This document shows positions 1-7,576 of a DNA stretch of 64,000 nt, in pieces; the stretch's first letter is position 1, and each line of letters opens with the position of its first letter. Position numbers and translations under genes: made by a program. The stretch covers positions 558,001 to 622,000 of the forward strand of contig NZ_CP189974.1 of the NCBI RefSeq assembly GCF_051549785.1, written 5' to 3'. The DNA comes from Caldatribacterium sp051549785. GTDB lineage: Bacteria > Atribacterota > Atribacteria > Atribacterales > Caldatribacteriaceae. The notes below the pieces were generated by a model. That model was not told the origin of the DNA. It made no database searches and saw nothing but the letters and a program-made list of their open reading frames with translations.

Positions 1-63
1 GCCACACCGAAAACGGCCACGACTGCCACGGGAATAGAGGTTGAGGTGGGCCCCAGGGAGAAC

Positions 64-780
64 ATGGTGAAGCTCACCGTACTCTATGACAACACGGCAC
101 TCACCCCGTCGCTCCTTGCCTCCCACGGTTTTTCCTGTCTCGTGGAGGGGGAGGAAAACATCCTCTTCGACACCGGGGAAAGTGGTCCTCTGCTCTTCAA
201 AAACATGGAGCTTCTGGGCATTGACCCCGGCACCATTTCCTCTGTGGTCATCTCCCACGAGCACTACGACCACATCGGGGGGCTCTGGTACTTCCTTTGC
301 TCGTACCCCCGGGTAACGGTCTACATCCTCCCGTCGTTTTCCGGAGCAACCAGAGCACGCATCCGGGAAACTGGGGCAAAATGCATCGAAGTACAGGCCC
401 CCCAACGCCTCACGTCCTCTGTGGCAACCACCGGCGAAGTGGAGGGATCTGTGCGGGAACAGGGACTTCTCGTCGAGGGGGAGGAGGGAGTCCTGCTTCT
501 TTGCGGATGCTGTCACCCCGGGGTGGATGCTTTCCTAAAACGGGTCCGGTCCTGGGGCAAGAGGATTTCGGGGTTTCTTGGGGGACTTCACCTTGCCTTT
601 ACCCAGGAAGAGGACATCGACAAAACGCTTGAAGTCATGAAGGCCGAAGGAGTTGGAAAGGTAGCTCCTGCTCACTGTACGGGCTTCTTCGCCACGGAGC
701 GTATTCGTTCCCTGTGGGCAGAAGGGTACGTTCCCTGCGGGGTAGGAATGACGCTCCTTTGGGGGAGGAAGGAAAAATGA
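64..780 (+). CDS. Metallo-beta-lactamase fold hydrolase
   Basis: A 238-residue single-domain metallo-beta-lactamase protein. The Zn-binding signature SHEHYDHIGG (HxHxDH) lies near residue 70, a later CGCCHPG segment supplies another conserved His, and GLHLAF and APAHCTG near the C-terminus supply the remaining expected histidines. The pattern resembles the subfamily annotated as 7,8-dihydropterin-6-methyl-4-aminobenzene-phosphate synthase-like, whose members have varied or unknown substrates. I chose ATG 64 over ATG 46 because agggag lies just upstream of it. The frame stays open to the window edge, so a longer N-terminus cannot be excluded. It is convergent with birA, 29 bp away, and is the only plus-strand gene left of the origin. 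Its substrate is unknown. Confidence 0.85.
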   Translation: MVKLTVLYDNTALTPSLLASHGFSCLVEGEENILFDTGESGPLLFKNMELLGIDPGTISSVVISHEHYDHIGGLWYFLCSYPRVTVYILPSFSGATRARIRETGAKCIEVQAPQRLTSSVATTGEVEGSVREQGLLVEGEEGVLLLCGCCHPGVDAFLKRVRSWGKRISGFLGGLHLAFTQEEDIDKTLEVMKAEGVGKVAPAHCTGFFATERIRSLWAEGYVPCGVGMTLLWGRKEK

Positions 781-809
781 GCCGTTACAGTCGCATCGAG
801 AAAGGTCTC

Positions 810-1778
810 TCAGGCAATCTCTCCCCAGGTGATGCGCCGCTCCTTCTCCCCCTCCATCACCCGGAGCGCCCCGCTTCCGTCAACCCCAAGGGCTGTGCCG
901 GAGACCGGGGATTTCCCTCCAACGATGGTGACCGAACGACCAAGGAAGGCGAGGCGGCGGTTGTAGTCCGCAACCCAGGGCGAGAAGTCTCCTCCTTCCT
1001 TCCACTGCCTGTAGGCTGCCAGGAAGCGGGCAAGGAATCGCCGCAGAACCTCAACACGAGGAACAGAAACGCCTCCCTCAAGAAGGAGCGACGTGGCCTG
1101 AAAGGGGAGAGAAGCGAGGTCGCGTTCTTCGAGGTTCACGTTCACCCCAATCCCGAGAACCATCCACGAAACCTCGTCAAGATCCGTTGCGGTCTCGAGG
1201 AGGATACCGGCAACCTTCTTCCCACCAAGGAGCACGTCGTTGGGCCACTTGAGCACCGGGGAAAACCCAAGCCCTTCCAGGGCCTCGGCCAGGGCAATCC
1301 CGGCAAGGAGGGTGCAGGAGGCGCAAAAAGAGGGAGAAAGGAGCGGGCGAAGGAGAAACGAAAAGGTGAGGCTCTTCCCAGGAAGGGAAAACCAGCTTCG
1401 ACCTCTTCTCCCTCGTCCCCGAGTCTGGCGATCGGCAATGCACAGCGTCCCCTCAGGAGCACCCTCTTCCGCAAGGACCCTGAGGAGGGTGCTTGTGGAA
1501 TCCACCTCCTCCCGGTAGACGACCCGAACCCCGGGGGCATCCCTCTGAAGATATAGCTCGAGAAAGTCGGGGTCGAAGCGGTCGGGAATGGACACCAGAC
1601 GATACCCCCGGCGGGAGGCAACGATGGGGAATCCAAGGCCCTGGAGCCTCTGAACCTCTTTCCATACCGCCACCCGGCTGACGCCGCCTGTGGCCCCTAT
1701 TTTTTCCCCAGAAACGCTTCCAGGGAAAGCCTCAAGAAGGAGGGAGAGGATGGTTCTTGAGAGGTTTGGCCTGTTCAT
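810..1778 (-). CDS. birA: Bifunctional biotin ligase / biotin operon repressor
   Basis: A 322-residue biotin--[acetyl-CoA-carboxylase] ligase that activates biotin as biotinyl-AMP and transfers it to carrier proteins. Residues 1-60 form a winged helix (SVSGEKIG, SRVAVWKEVQRL), so this is the repressor-type long form. The catalytic domain shows ADRQTRGRGRRGRSWFS (adenylate-binding loop) and KWPNDVLLGGKKVAGIL, followed by a small C-terminal domain. The ATG at 1778 fits the family N-terminus; the longer open frame upstream runs through the preceding gene, which the chosen start overlaps by 47 bp. It is the last gene of the dnaA-to-birA run. A client enzyme subunit, accC, lies in the same window. 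Confidence 0.93.
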   Translation of the reverse strand: MNRPNLSRTILSLLLEAFPGSVSGEKIGATGGVSRVAVWKEVQRLQGLGFPIVASRRGYRLVSIPDRFDPDFLELYLQRDAPGVRVVYREEVDSTSTLLRVLAEEGAPEGTLCIADRQTRGRGRRGRSWFSLPGKSLTFSFLLRPLLSPSFCASCTLLAGIALAEALEGLGFSPVLKWPNDVLLGGKKVAGILLETATDLDEVSWMVLGIGVNVNLEERDLASLPFQATSLLLEGGVSVPRVEVLRRFLARFLAAYRQWKEGGDFSPWVADYNRRLAFLGRSVTIVGGKSPVSGTALGVDGSGALRVMEGEKERRITWGEIA

Positions 1779-2841
1779 GGCGGGCGTTCGCCGAAAGCCC
1801 CCGCAGGACCCGGAAAAACACCACACCCCCCACAAGGAGGGGGAGATAATAGGTCGCAGTTCGCCACAGGAGCACAAAGCTCCCCAGACGGTACGTCCCC
1901 ACAAACCCCCGGAAGACCGAAGCAATGGAGAGCTCCACACCTCCACTGGCCCCCGGGGAAGGAATGAAAGAAAAAACGAAAAAGAGGGGGATCTGGGCAC
2001 CCACCACCTGGAGGTACGAGTACGAGAGACCAAAGGCGCGAAGGATGGAATAGGCCACGGAGAAAGTGCAGAGGAAGTACACTACGTAACACCCCACGTT
2101 CCAGAGGAGGTACTGGGGTTTCCGCAAAAAGAGGATGGAGAACCCCTCCCGGAATTCAGCAAAAAAGGTCTCAACCCACTGACGGACTGCGCTTTCGGAG
2201 AACTTCGCTCGAGGGAAATGGCGACGGGCAAAGCGAATACCCCAGTCCACAAGGCGGAAGAGGACCTGGGGACGGAAGAGGAAGAAAAAGAGGAGAAACA
2301 TGACGGCGCTGTAGAAGATGGCAAAGGAGTACAGAAGTCCAAGGAGAATCCCCCGCAGGTTCATCGCAGCCCCAAAGAGGGTGAAGAACGACACCATGAG
2401 GGTCAGAAGCCCCACCTGGTAGAGGATGCCGCACACCACCACAAGGCTCCCCGCCTCTCCCCAGGAGAGCCCGGAACGGGCGAGAACAAAAAGCTGGGCA
2501 GGACTTCCCCCCGTAAGAAAAGGGGTGATGGCCGACATGAAGTACGTGGAGAGCGCTGCCGCCAGGGCATCCCGAAATCGAATCTTCTTCCCCCAGGCCC
2601 GGGTGGTGAAGAAAATCCTCGTCCCGTCCACAAACCATCCCATCACCACAAAGGAAAGCGCAAGGAGCAAAAAGGCCGGGCGGAAGAGGAGCTCGTCGAT
2701 TTCGGTTACTGAAACCCCGCGGAAAGACCCCAGGGAGAACACAAGGAAAATGGTCCCAAGACTCAGGAAGACGGCGAGGACAATCTGTCGCTTGAGCCGT
2801 GAAGGTTCGTACGGCGTGACGGTGAATTTTTTCTCCTCCAT
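1732..2841 (-). CDS. YbhN/AglD-like integral membrane protein (lysylphosphatidylglycerol synthase TM region family)
   Basis: A 369-residue polytopic membrane protein with about eight hydrophobic segments. The layout (TM1 near residue 20, a cytoplasmic arginine-rich segment, SAITPFLTGGSPAQ, and SFIPSPGASGGVE near the C-terminus) matches the YbhN/AglD family, a flippase-like fold also seen in the membrane half of MprF. The MprF synthase domain is absent, so a transport or glycolipid role is likelier than aminoacyl transfer. The ATG at 2841 has gaggtg upstream and follows the cbiB stop by 10 nt. Its C-terminal codons overlap birA. The substrate cannot be told from sequence; the neighbouring cobalamin genes do not explain it. 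Confidence 0.8.
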   Translation of the reverse strand: MEEKKFTVTPYEPSRLKRQIVLAVFLSLGTIFLVFSLGSFRGVSVTEIDELLFRPAFLLLALSFVVMGWFVDGTRIFFTTRAWGKKIRFRDALAAALSTYFMSAITPFLTGGSPAQLFVLARSGLSWGEAGSLVVVCGILYQVGLLTLMVSFFTLFGAAMNLRGILLGLLYSFAIFYSAVMFLLFFFLFRPQVLFRLVDWGIRFARRHFPRAKFSESAVRQWVETFFAEFREGFSILFLRKPQYLLWNVGCYVVYFLCTFSVAYSILRAFGLSYSYLQVVGAQIPLFFVFSFIPSPGASGGVELSIASVFRGFVGTYRLGSFVLLWRTATYYLPLLVGGVVFFRVLRGLSANARHEQAKPLKNHPLPPS

Positions 2842-2851
2842 AGCCCGCACC

Positions 2852-3805
2852 TCAGAGGGAGAAGAAGAAGGCCACAAGAGAGAAACAGAAAACCGCTATA
2901 CCCGCTCCTACAGCGACGATTCTACGGGCCTCACGAATGCGCAGGGGAACAAGGTCAAGAACCGGGTCCCCCAGGAAGGGACGCTCCTCTCGTTTCCCCT
3001 GGTAGTAATTGACCCCCCCAAGCCGCACCCCCAAAGCCCCCGCCATGGCGCTCTCCGGCCAGCCGGCGTTGGGACTCGGGTGCTTGCGTGCATCCCGAAA
3101 AGCACAGACCAGGGCCCCCCTAAAAAAGCGGCCACAGAAAAGCGCAGAGAGCGCAATGAAGAGGGCGCTGAGGCGAGCGGGGAGGAAATTCACCACATCG
3201 TCTGCTCTGGCCGAGGCAAACCCGAAGAAGTAGTACCGGAAGTCCCTGTAGCCGAGCATCGAATCCAGAGTGTTCACGGCCCTGTATACCAGGCCCCCTA
3301 AAGCACCAAAGAGCGCAGTGTAGAAGAGGGGAGCAACAAAGGCGTCGTTGAAGTTCTCGGCAAGGGACTCCACACACCCCCGCACAATCTCCCACTCCGA
3401 GAGGTGCTCGGTATCCCGCCCCACGAGGTGTTGCAGGGCTTTCCGAGCCCCCACAAGGTCTTTTGCCTCGAGAGCCTCCTCCACCTCTTTCCCCCGCCGG
3501 AGGAGGGTGTGGAGTGCCAGGGAGTAGAAAATGAGGTAGACCTCCACCACAAGAAAGAGCACCGGGGATACCTGGAAGAGGAAACGCCGCAAAAAACCAT
3601 ACCCCACCCCCAGCCCTCCGGCCACCACCCCAAGCACCACAAAACCCAGGAGGAACTCCCACTTGAAGTTCCGCTCCTTTGGAAAGAGAAGCCGTTCCAG
3701 AAACCCGATGAGGCGACCAATCCCCGAAACGGGGTGGAGGAGTTCCGGGTCCCCGAAGGCAAGATCAAGACCCACCCCAAAGAGGAGCCGGAAAAGCCCG
3801 ATCAT
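2852..3805 (-). CDS. cbiB: Adenosylcobinamide-phosphate synthase
   Basis: A 317-residue membrane enzyme that attaches (R)-1-amino-2-propanol phosphate to adenosylcobyric acid, giving adenosylcobinamide phosphate. The N-terminal motif GDPELLHPVSGIGRLIGF is diagnostic of CbiB/CobD-type synthases, and four to five hydrophobic helices follow. The mid-region SLAENFNDAFVAPLFY and the segment SPNAGWPESAMAGALGV are also characteristic. Length is usual for the family. Its ATG overlaps the cobC stop as ATGA, so translation is probably coupled. Its aminopropanol-phosphate substrate would be supplied by PduX plus CobD in the same operon. Confidence 0.95.
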   Translation of the reverse strand: MIGLFRLLFGVGLDLAFGDPELLHPVSGIGRLIGFLERLLFPKERNFKWEFLLGFVVLGVVAGGLGVGYGFLRRFLFQVSPVLFLVVEVYLIFYSLALHTLLRRGKEVEEALEAKDLVGARKALQHLVGRDTEHLSEWEIVRGCVESLAENFNDAFVAPLFYTALFGALGGLVYRAVNTLDSMLGYRDFRYYFFGFASARADDVVNFLPARLSALFIALSALFCGRFFRGALVCAFRDARKHPSPNAGWPESAMAGALGVRLGGVNYYQGKREERPFLGDPVLDLVPLRIREARRIVAVGAGIAVFCFSLVAFFFSL

Positions 3806-4401
3806 GGTTCCACCTCGAAGTTCACAAGGTGCGTCACCTGAGAGAAATCCTCGTTGTCTTTGACCACGATGAGCACTCCCGGATCAAGGCGCAGCGCAAA
3901 GGTCTGCTCAAAGCGCACCCCAAGAAGGTGCACCAGAAAACACCGCAAAACCCCTGCGTGGGTCACGACGAGGTACCGTCCATCGGGGAAGCCTTTCAGC
4001 CGCTCCCAGAAGTGGATAACCCTCTTGAGGACCCGCTCGAAGCTCTCGCCTCCCGGGGGCGTGAAGCGAAGGGGGTCCCTCTCCCACTCGGCGACCTCTT
4101 CGGGAAACTCGTCTCGGAGGTATCGCCACCTCTTCCCCTCCCATTGCCCAAAGGACCGCTCCTTGAGGTCTTCGCAGACCTCGAGGGGGGTATCAAGGCC
4201 AGCCAGAAGAAGCGCCGTCTCAATCGTTCGGGCAAGGGGACTTGAGAAAACCCCATCGAATTGCCGCTCTCCCAGAAACTCCCGGACCTTCAGAACCCTC
4301 TTTCGCCCCCTGGGGGTAAGGGGGAGGTTCATCCAGCCGGCAAAGTACTCCCGTTCCGTGGCATCGGTATCTCCATGGCGTACCAGGTACACTTCCTTCA
4401 T
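3802..4401 (-). CDS. cobC: Histidine phosphatase family protein, probable alpha-ribazole phosphatase
   Basis: A 199-residue phosphoglycerate-mutase-superfamily phosphatase with the catalytic RHG motif at the N-terminus (LVRHGDTDATE), an SSPLARTIETA segment, and the second catalytic His in VVTHAGVLRC. Embedded among cobalamin genes it is most likely CobC, which removes the phosphate from alpha-ribazole-5'-phosphate or adenosylcobalamin-5'-phosphate. By sequence alone it could be another phosphatase of the superfamily. The start at 4401 overlaps the pduX stop (ATGA); the longer open frame to 4446 lacks support. It overlaps cbiB by 4 nt. Confidence 0.85.
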   Translation of the reverse strand: MKEVYLVRHGDTDATEREYFAGWMNLPLTPRGRKRVLKVREFLGERQFDGVFSSPLARTIETALLLAGLDTPLEVCEDLKERSFGQWEGKRWRYLRDEFPEEVAEWERDPLRFTPPGGESFERVLKRVIHFWERLKGFPDGRYLVVTHAGVLRCFLVHLLGVRFEQTFALRLDPGVLIVVKDNEDFSQVTHLVNFEVEP

Positions 4402-5300
4402 GTTCCAACCACCCGAATTCCCCCTCCAATGGCTCTGGCAGTCCAAAGCGTAACATCTTTCCCCCTGAGAACCTCAGAGACTCTGCGCCTGGCCTCCTCA
4501 AGGCTCACAAGGCGAAGGTCAAAAAGAACCCCAAAAGCGTTCCCCGTGTGGGCCCGGTTCACCCCTAAAGCCTTGATGTCCCGAAGGGCCTGGGAAAGGA
4601 GAGAGAAGATTTCGCTACGCTCGTACTCCTGCATGATGGCGCTGCTCAGCGTCGCCGCTTTCCCCACAAGGGCAAGGTCTCCCTCCTCAAGGCCCCGCTC
4701 GAGGAGCTCAAAAGCCTTTTCCGTTTCCCGAGAAAACCGTTCAAAGTGCCGGCGGAGTTTCTCCCGGTCAACCGAAAGGGTGGGAACCTCCCCGGGGAGT
4801 TCCACCACCACAACCCCAAGATACCGGGGCACGGCAAGGGCCAGGAACACCTCTCCCCGGAGGTGGTCGAAAAGACACCAGGAGGAGAAAAACGTCCCGT
4901 CGGTGGGCTCAATAGAAAGCGCCAGCCGGGCAACTTCCTCCTCCCGGATCCTTCGCCCCAGAAGATGGGCCACTGCCCCCACCGTTGCGGCAATATCCGC
5001 AGTGCTTGAGGCAAAGCCCTTGCCCTCGGGAAGGCCTCTCCTCCTGCGCAGGGTGACCCGCCCCCTGAGGTGTCCCCCTTTGAAACACTCCAGAGCAAGC
5101 TCCAGGGCTTTTCTGCTCTTCCAGAGCCCTGGGGGAGCGGAGGACACCCCCGCATCGAGGGCTACCTCCATCTCGCTGAAACGGTCCACAGTCAGAGAAA
5201 CAAGGACCTCCCGTCCGCCAATAACCCCCTGCAGCACCTCACCTGCGCTGCCCGGACAGAGAGCCCTCGCGCGCCTCACACCCTCAAAAGCAAAAGCCAC
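4398..5300 (-). CDS. pduX: GHMP-type L-threonine kinase (cobalamin side-chain synthesis)
   Basis: A 300-residue GHMP kinase. PduX-type features are the N-terminal CPGSAGEVLQGVIGG segment and VDRFSEMEV, followed by the glycine/serine-rich ATP loop EGKGFASSTADIAATVGA and a C-terminal HTGNAFGVLF. PduX makes L-threonine-O-3-phosphate, the substrate of CobD, which is encoded in the same run. I chose the GTG at 5300 because a strong ggggggagg lies 4 nt upstream; the open frame extends to 5750 inside cobS without homology. This start overlaps cobS by 25 bp. The downstream junction with cobC is ATGA. Confidence 0.85.
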   Translation of the reverse strand: MAFAFEGVRRARALCPGSAGEVLQGVIGGREVLVSLTVDRFSEMEVALDAGVSSAPPGLWKSRKALELALECFKGGHLRGRVTLRRRRGLPEGKGFASSTADIAATVGAVAHLLGRRIREEEVARLALSIEPTDGTFFSSWCLFDHLRGEVFLALAVPRYLGVVVVELPGEVPTLSVDREKLRRHFERFSRETEKAFELLERGLEEGDLALVGKAATLSSAIMQEYERSEIFSLLSQALRDIKALGVNRAHTGNAFGVLFDLRLVSLEEARRRVSEVLRGKDVTLWTARAIGGGIRVVGT

Positions 5301-6013
5301 AGTGCCTCCCCCCACTCGATTCCTGCTCCTAAAGCGTCTCCATTGAGTCCGCCAAAACTCCGGGAGAGCACTTTCCCAAGCGTGAACATGATACCAAAGC
5401 CGGCGGCGGTTTTCAAAGCGAGCGTCCAGCCCCCAGCAAGAAGCGAGACCACACAGAGCCCCCCACCCCATCCCAGGAACGCCGTCTTTGGGACCTTCCC
5501 CAGGAACTCCTCTCCAAGGCCCGGCACCTCCCGGGGGAAAGGAGAAAAGAACGCGCCAAAGAGCAAAGCCACCACCCGCCCGAAGGCCGGAGCAAGAAAA
5601 AGAGAGAGGGCGCTTTCGGAGCGAAAGAGCACCGCCCCCTTCACGCCCAGGACGAAAACCACCCCCAAAACCCCGAAGGTGCCGACGCGGGGGTCCTTGA
5701 GGATTTCTTGTCGCTCTCTTTGTTCGCTTCCACCAAAGAGGGCATCGCACACATCGGCCACCCCGTCAAGGTGCAACCCCCGGGTGAGCACCACCCAGAA
5801 AAACAGGGCGAGGAGGCCGGCTAAAAGAGGGTCCTCGGCACGGGAGACCACCGCAAGGCGCACCACCCACACGGCCCCACCAATCCCAAGGCCCACGAGA
5901 GGAAAGAAGACGGAGGCCCGGGCGAGATCCCCGCCCCGGTACATCCCTCCCCCCAGGGGGAGGGGGGTGAGGAAGCTCACTGCAAGACGCAAGAGGTAAA
6001 GCACCCGTTTCAT
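5276..6013 (-). CDS. cobS: Adenosylcobinamide-GDP ribazoletransferase (cobalamin synthase)
   Basis: A 245-residue polytopic membrane enzyme that joins adenosylcobinamide-GDP with alpha-ribazole or its phosphate to complete adenosylcobalamin. Family hallmarks are the N-terminal AVSFLTPLPLGG, the metal-binding GLHLDGVADVCDALFGG, and LKDPRVGTFGVLGVV; six to seven hydrophobic helices follow. A C-terminal GGLNGDALGAGIEWGE is also typical. ATG 6013 forms ATGA with the cobU stop. No cobT (which supplies alpha-ribazole phosphate) is seen in the window. Confidence 0.95.
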   Translation of the reverse strand: MKRVLYLLRLAVSFLTPLPLGGGMYRGGDLARASVFFPLVGLGIGGAVWVVRLAVVSRAEDPLLAGLLALFFWVVLTRGLHLDGVADVCDALFGGSEQRERQEILKDPRVGTFGVLGVVFVLGVKGAVLFRSESALSLFLAPAFGRVVALLFGAFFSPFPREVPGLGEEFLGKVPKTAFLGWGGGLCVVSLLAGGWTLALKTAAGFGIMFTLGKVLSRSFGGLNGDALGAGIEWGEALWLLLLRV

Positions 6014-6546
6014 CGAAGCTGCCAGGGAATCCCTGCCACAACAAAGTACACCCGGTGGGCTCTCTCCGCCAGCCACTGGTTCACCCTCCCGAGAAGATCC
6101 CGGAATTCCCGGCCAAGACGGGAATCGGGCACCACTCCCATGCCCACCTCGTTGCTCACGAGCACCAGGAAAAATCCCTCCTTTTCCTGGCGGGTAAAAA
6201 GCACCCCGAATTCCTCCACCGTCCGCCCGTAGGCCTTTTCCCCATCTTCCTCTTCAAGGAGGATGTTGCTCACGAGAAACGACACGCAATCCACAAGTAC
6301 GGCCTTCCCCGAAAGCTCCAGCGCTTCAAGGGGAGAAAACCCGTACGGCGTTTCCACGGTGATGCAATGCGGGGGGCGTTCCTTCTGGTGGCGGAGGATA
6401 CGGGACCGCATCTCCTCATCAACCGGAATCCCTGTGGCACAGAAAATCGCCGGAAGCCCTGTCTCCTCCACCATCCTGAGGGCCAGGCGGCTCTTACCGC
6501 TCCGGGCCCCTCCAAGAATCAGCACCCGCTCAGGGCGTACGACCAT
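6010..6546 (-). CDS. cobU: Adenosylcobinamide kinase / adenosylcobinamide-phosphate guanylyltransferase
   Basis: A 178-residue bifunctional enzyme that phosphorylates adenosylcobinamide and then transfers GMP from GTP. The P-loop GGARSGKS lies near residues 13-20, and VSNEVGMGVVP with LGREFRDLLGRVNQ matches the CobU C-terminal half. The ATG at 6546 has aaggag only 1 nt upstream, so the true start could be the GTG a few codons later (within RVLILGG); the longer frame to 6639 overlaps cobD without homology. It overlaps cobD by 17 bp and cobS by 4 nt. Confidence 0.93.
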   Translation of the reverse strand: MVVRPERVLILGGARSGKSRLALRMVEETGLPAIFCATGIPVDEEMRSRILRHQKERPPHCITVETPYGFSPLEALELSGKAVLVDCVSFLVSNILLEEEDGEKAYGRTVEEFGVLFTRQEKEGFFLVLVSNEVGMGVVPDSRLGREFRDLLGRVNQWLAERAHRVYFVVAGIPWQLR

Positions 6547-7576
6547 ACTCCTTGACCACCTCGAGGAACCGCTCGTTTTCCTTCCTGGTCCGCACCGCCA
6601 CCCGGAAAAATCGTCCGTCGAGGCCGAAGAAATCCCCAAGCCTCCGGACGAAAATCCCCCTTGCCTCCAGGAAGGCGAAAAACTCCGGGTCCTCCTCTTC
6701 CATCCACAGGGTGTAGAAGTTCACCCGGGAAGGGAAAAAGGAGAGGAAGGAAAGGGCGGAAAACTCCCGCTCAAGAAACGCCTTTTCTTCTAAAAGCCAG
6801 CGTCGGGTGGCCTCCCGGAAAGGCGAGAGATCCTCAGAGGCAAAAAGCTCAAGCGCCCTGACGAGGACCGTGTTCACGCTCCAGGGTTCAAGGTGGTCAC
6901 AGAGCAAGGTCACGTTCTCCGGGTGGGTGACCACGAACCCTCCCCGAAGACCGGCTAAGGCGAAGTACTTGGTGAGGGAGCGGACGATGTAGAGGTTTCG
7001 ATCAGAGAACACCCGAAAGACCAGGGAGGTCTCCTCCCCGAGGAACTCCTGGAACGCCTCATCGACCACGAACACCGTGGAAAGACCCTCCTCCCGGGCC
7101 CGGAAATAGAGCGAAAGCCCCTCGGTGTCCCCCAGGGGGTTTCCGGGGTTCCCGAGGACCACGATATCAGCTCTCCAGAGAGCTTCAAGGGGATTCAAGG
7201 GGGACTCGGGGAACACGGGGAGGTGCCGGATTTCCTTCCCCCCAAGACGAAAGGCCCGGGCGTATTCGGTGAAGCACGGCTCCACGATGACCACGGTCTT
7301 CCCCGAAAGCGCCCGCCCAAGAAGGTAGATCCCCTGGGTGGCTCCGTTACAGGGAAGCAGAGCCTCCTGAGGAAAACCGTAGATGGCCTCAAGGAGTCGC
7401 CCCACAAAGCTGGAATCAAGGGGAGGGTAGAGTGAAAGAGCAGGAAAAAGGTCGAGCCATCGCCTCCGGAGGACCTCCGGAGGGCCCAGGGGATTGAGGC
7501 TGGCGCTCAAATCAATCCCCTCTTTCCCCTCCCTGAGCCATTCCAGTACCCGGCCACCATGGGGGTTCATGCTCAT
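6530..7576 (-). CDS. cobD: L-threonine-O-3-phosphate decarboxylase
   Basis: A 348-residue PLP-dependent aminotransferase-fold enzyme. The N-terminal NPHGG, followed by IDLSASLNPLGPP, is diagnostic for CobD; the Schiff-base lysine is in SLTKYFALAGLRGG. It decarboxylates L-threonine phosphate to (R)-1-amino-2-propanol phosphate, the CbiB co-substrate. HisC is the main alternative in this fold, but the N-terminal HGG signature and the cobalamin context favour CobD. The ATG at 7576 overlaps the gyrA stop (ATGA), which joins the cobalamin cluster directly to the replication genes. Confidence 0.93.
   Translation of the reverse strand: MSMNPHGGRVLEWLREGKEGIDLSASLNPLGPPEVLRRRWLDLFPALSLYPPLDSSFVGRLLEAIYGFPQEALLPCNGATQGIYLLGRALSGKTVVIVEPCFTEYARAFRLGGKEIRHLPVFPESPLNPLEALWRADIVVLGNPGNPLGDTEGLSLYFRAREEGLSTVFVVDEAFQEFLGEETSLVFRVFSDRNLYIVRSLTKYFALAGLRGGFVVTHPENVTLLCDHLEPWSVNTVLVRALELFASEDLSPFREATRRWLLEEKAFLEREFSALSFLSFFPSRVNFYTLWMEEEDPEFFAFLEARGIFVRRLGDFFGLDGRFFRVAVRTRKENERFLEVVKEYGRTP

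Noticed and set aside
1..63. Possible 3' end of a gene at the left edge
   Set aside because: Two frames end at stops (35-37 and 42-44) but only about a dozen codons are visible, so neither can be told from chance.
714..2712. Long plus-strand open frames opposite birA and the YbhN-like gene
   Set aside because: They are antisense to well-supported genes, low in hydrophobic structure and rich in Lys/Glu/Pro/Gly, as expected for GC-rich shadows.
4261..5346. Plus-strand 361-codon frame opposite pduX
   Set aside because: Arg/Ser-rich shadow with no family resemblance; pduX on the other strand has clear GHMP motifs.
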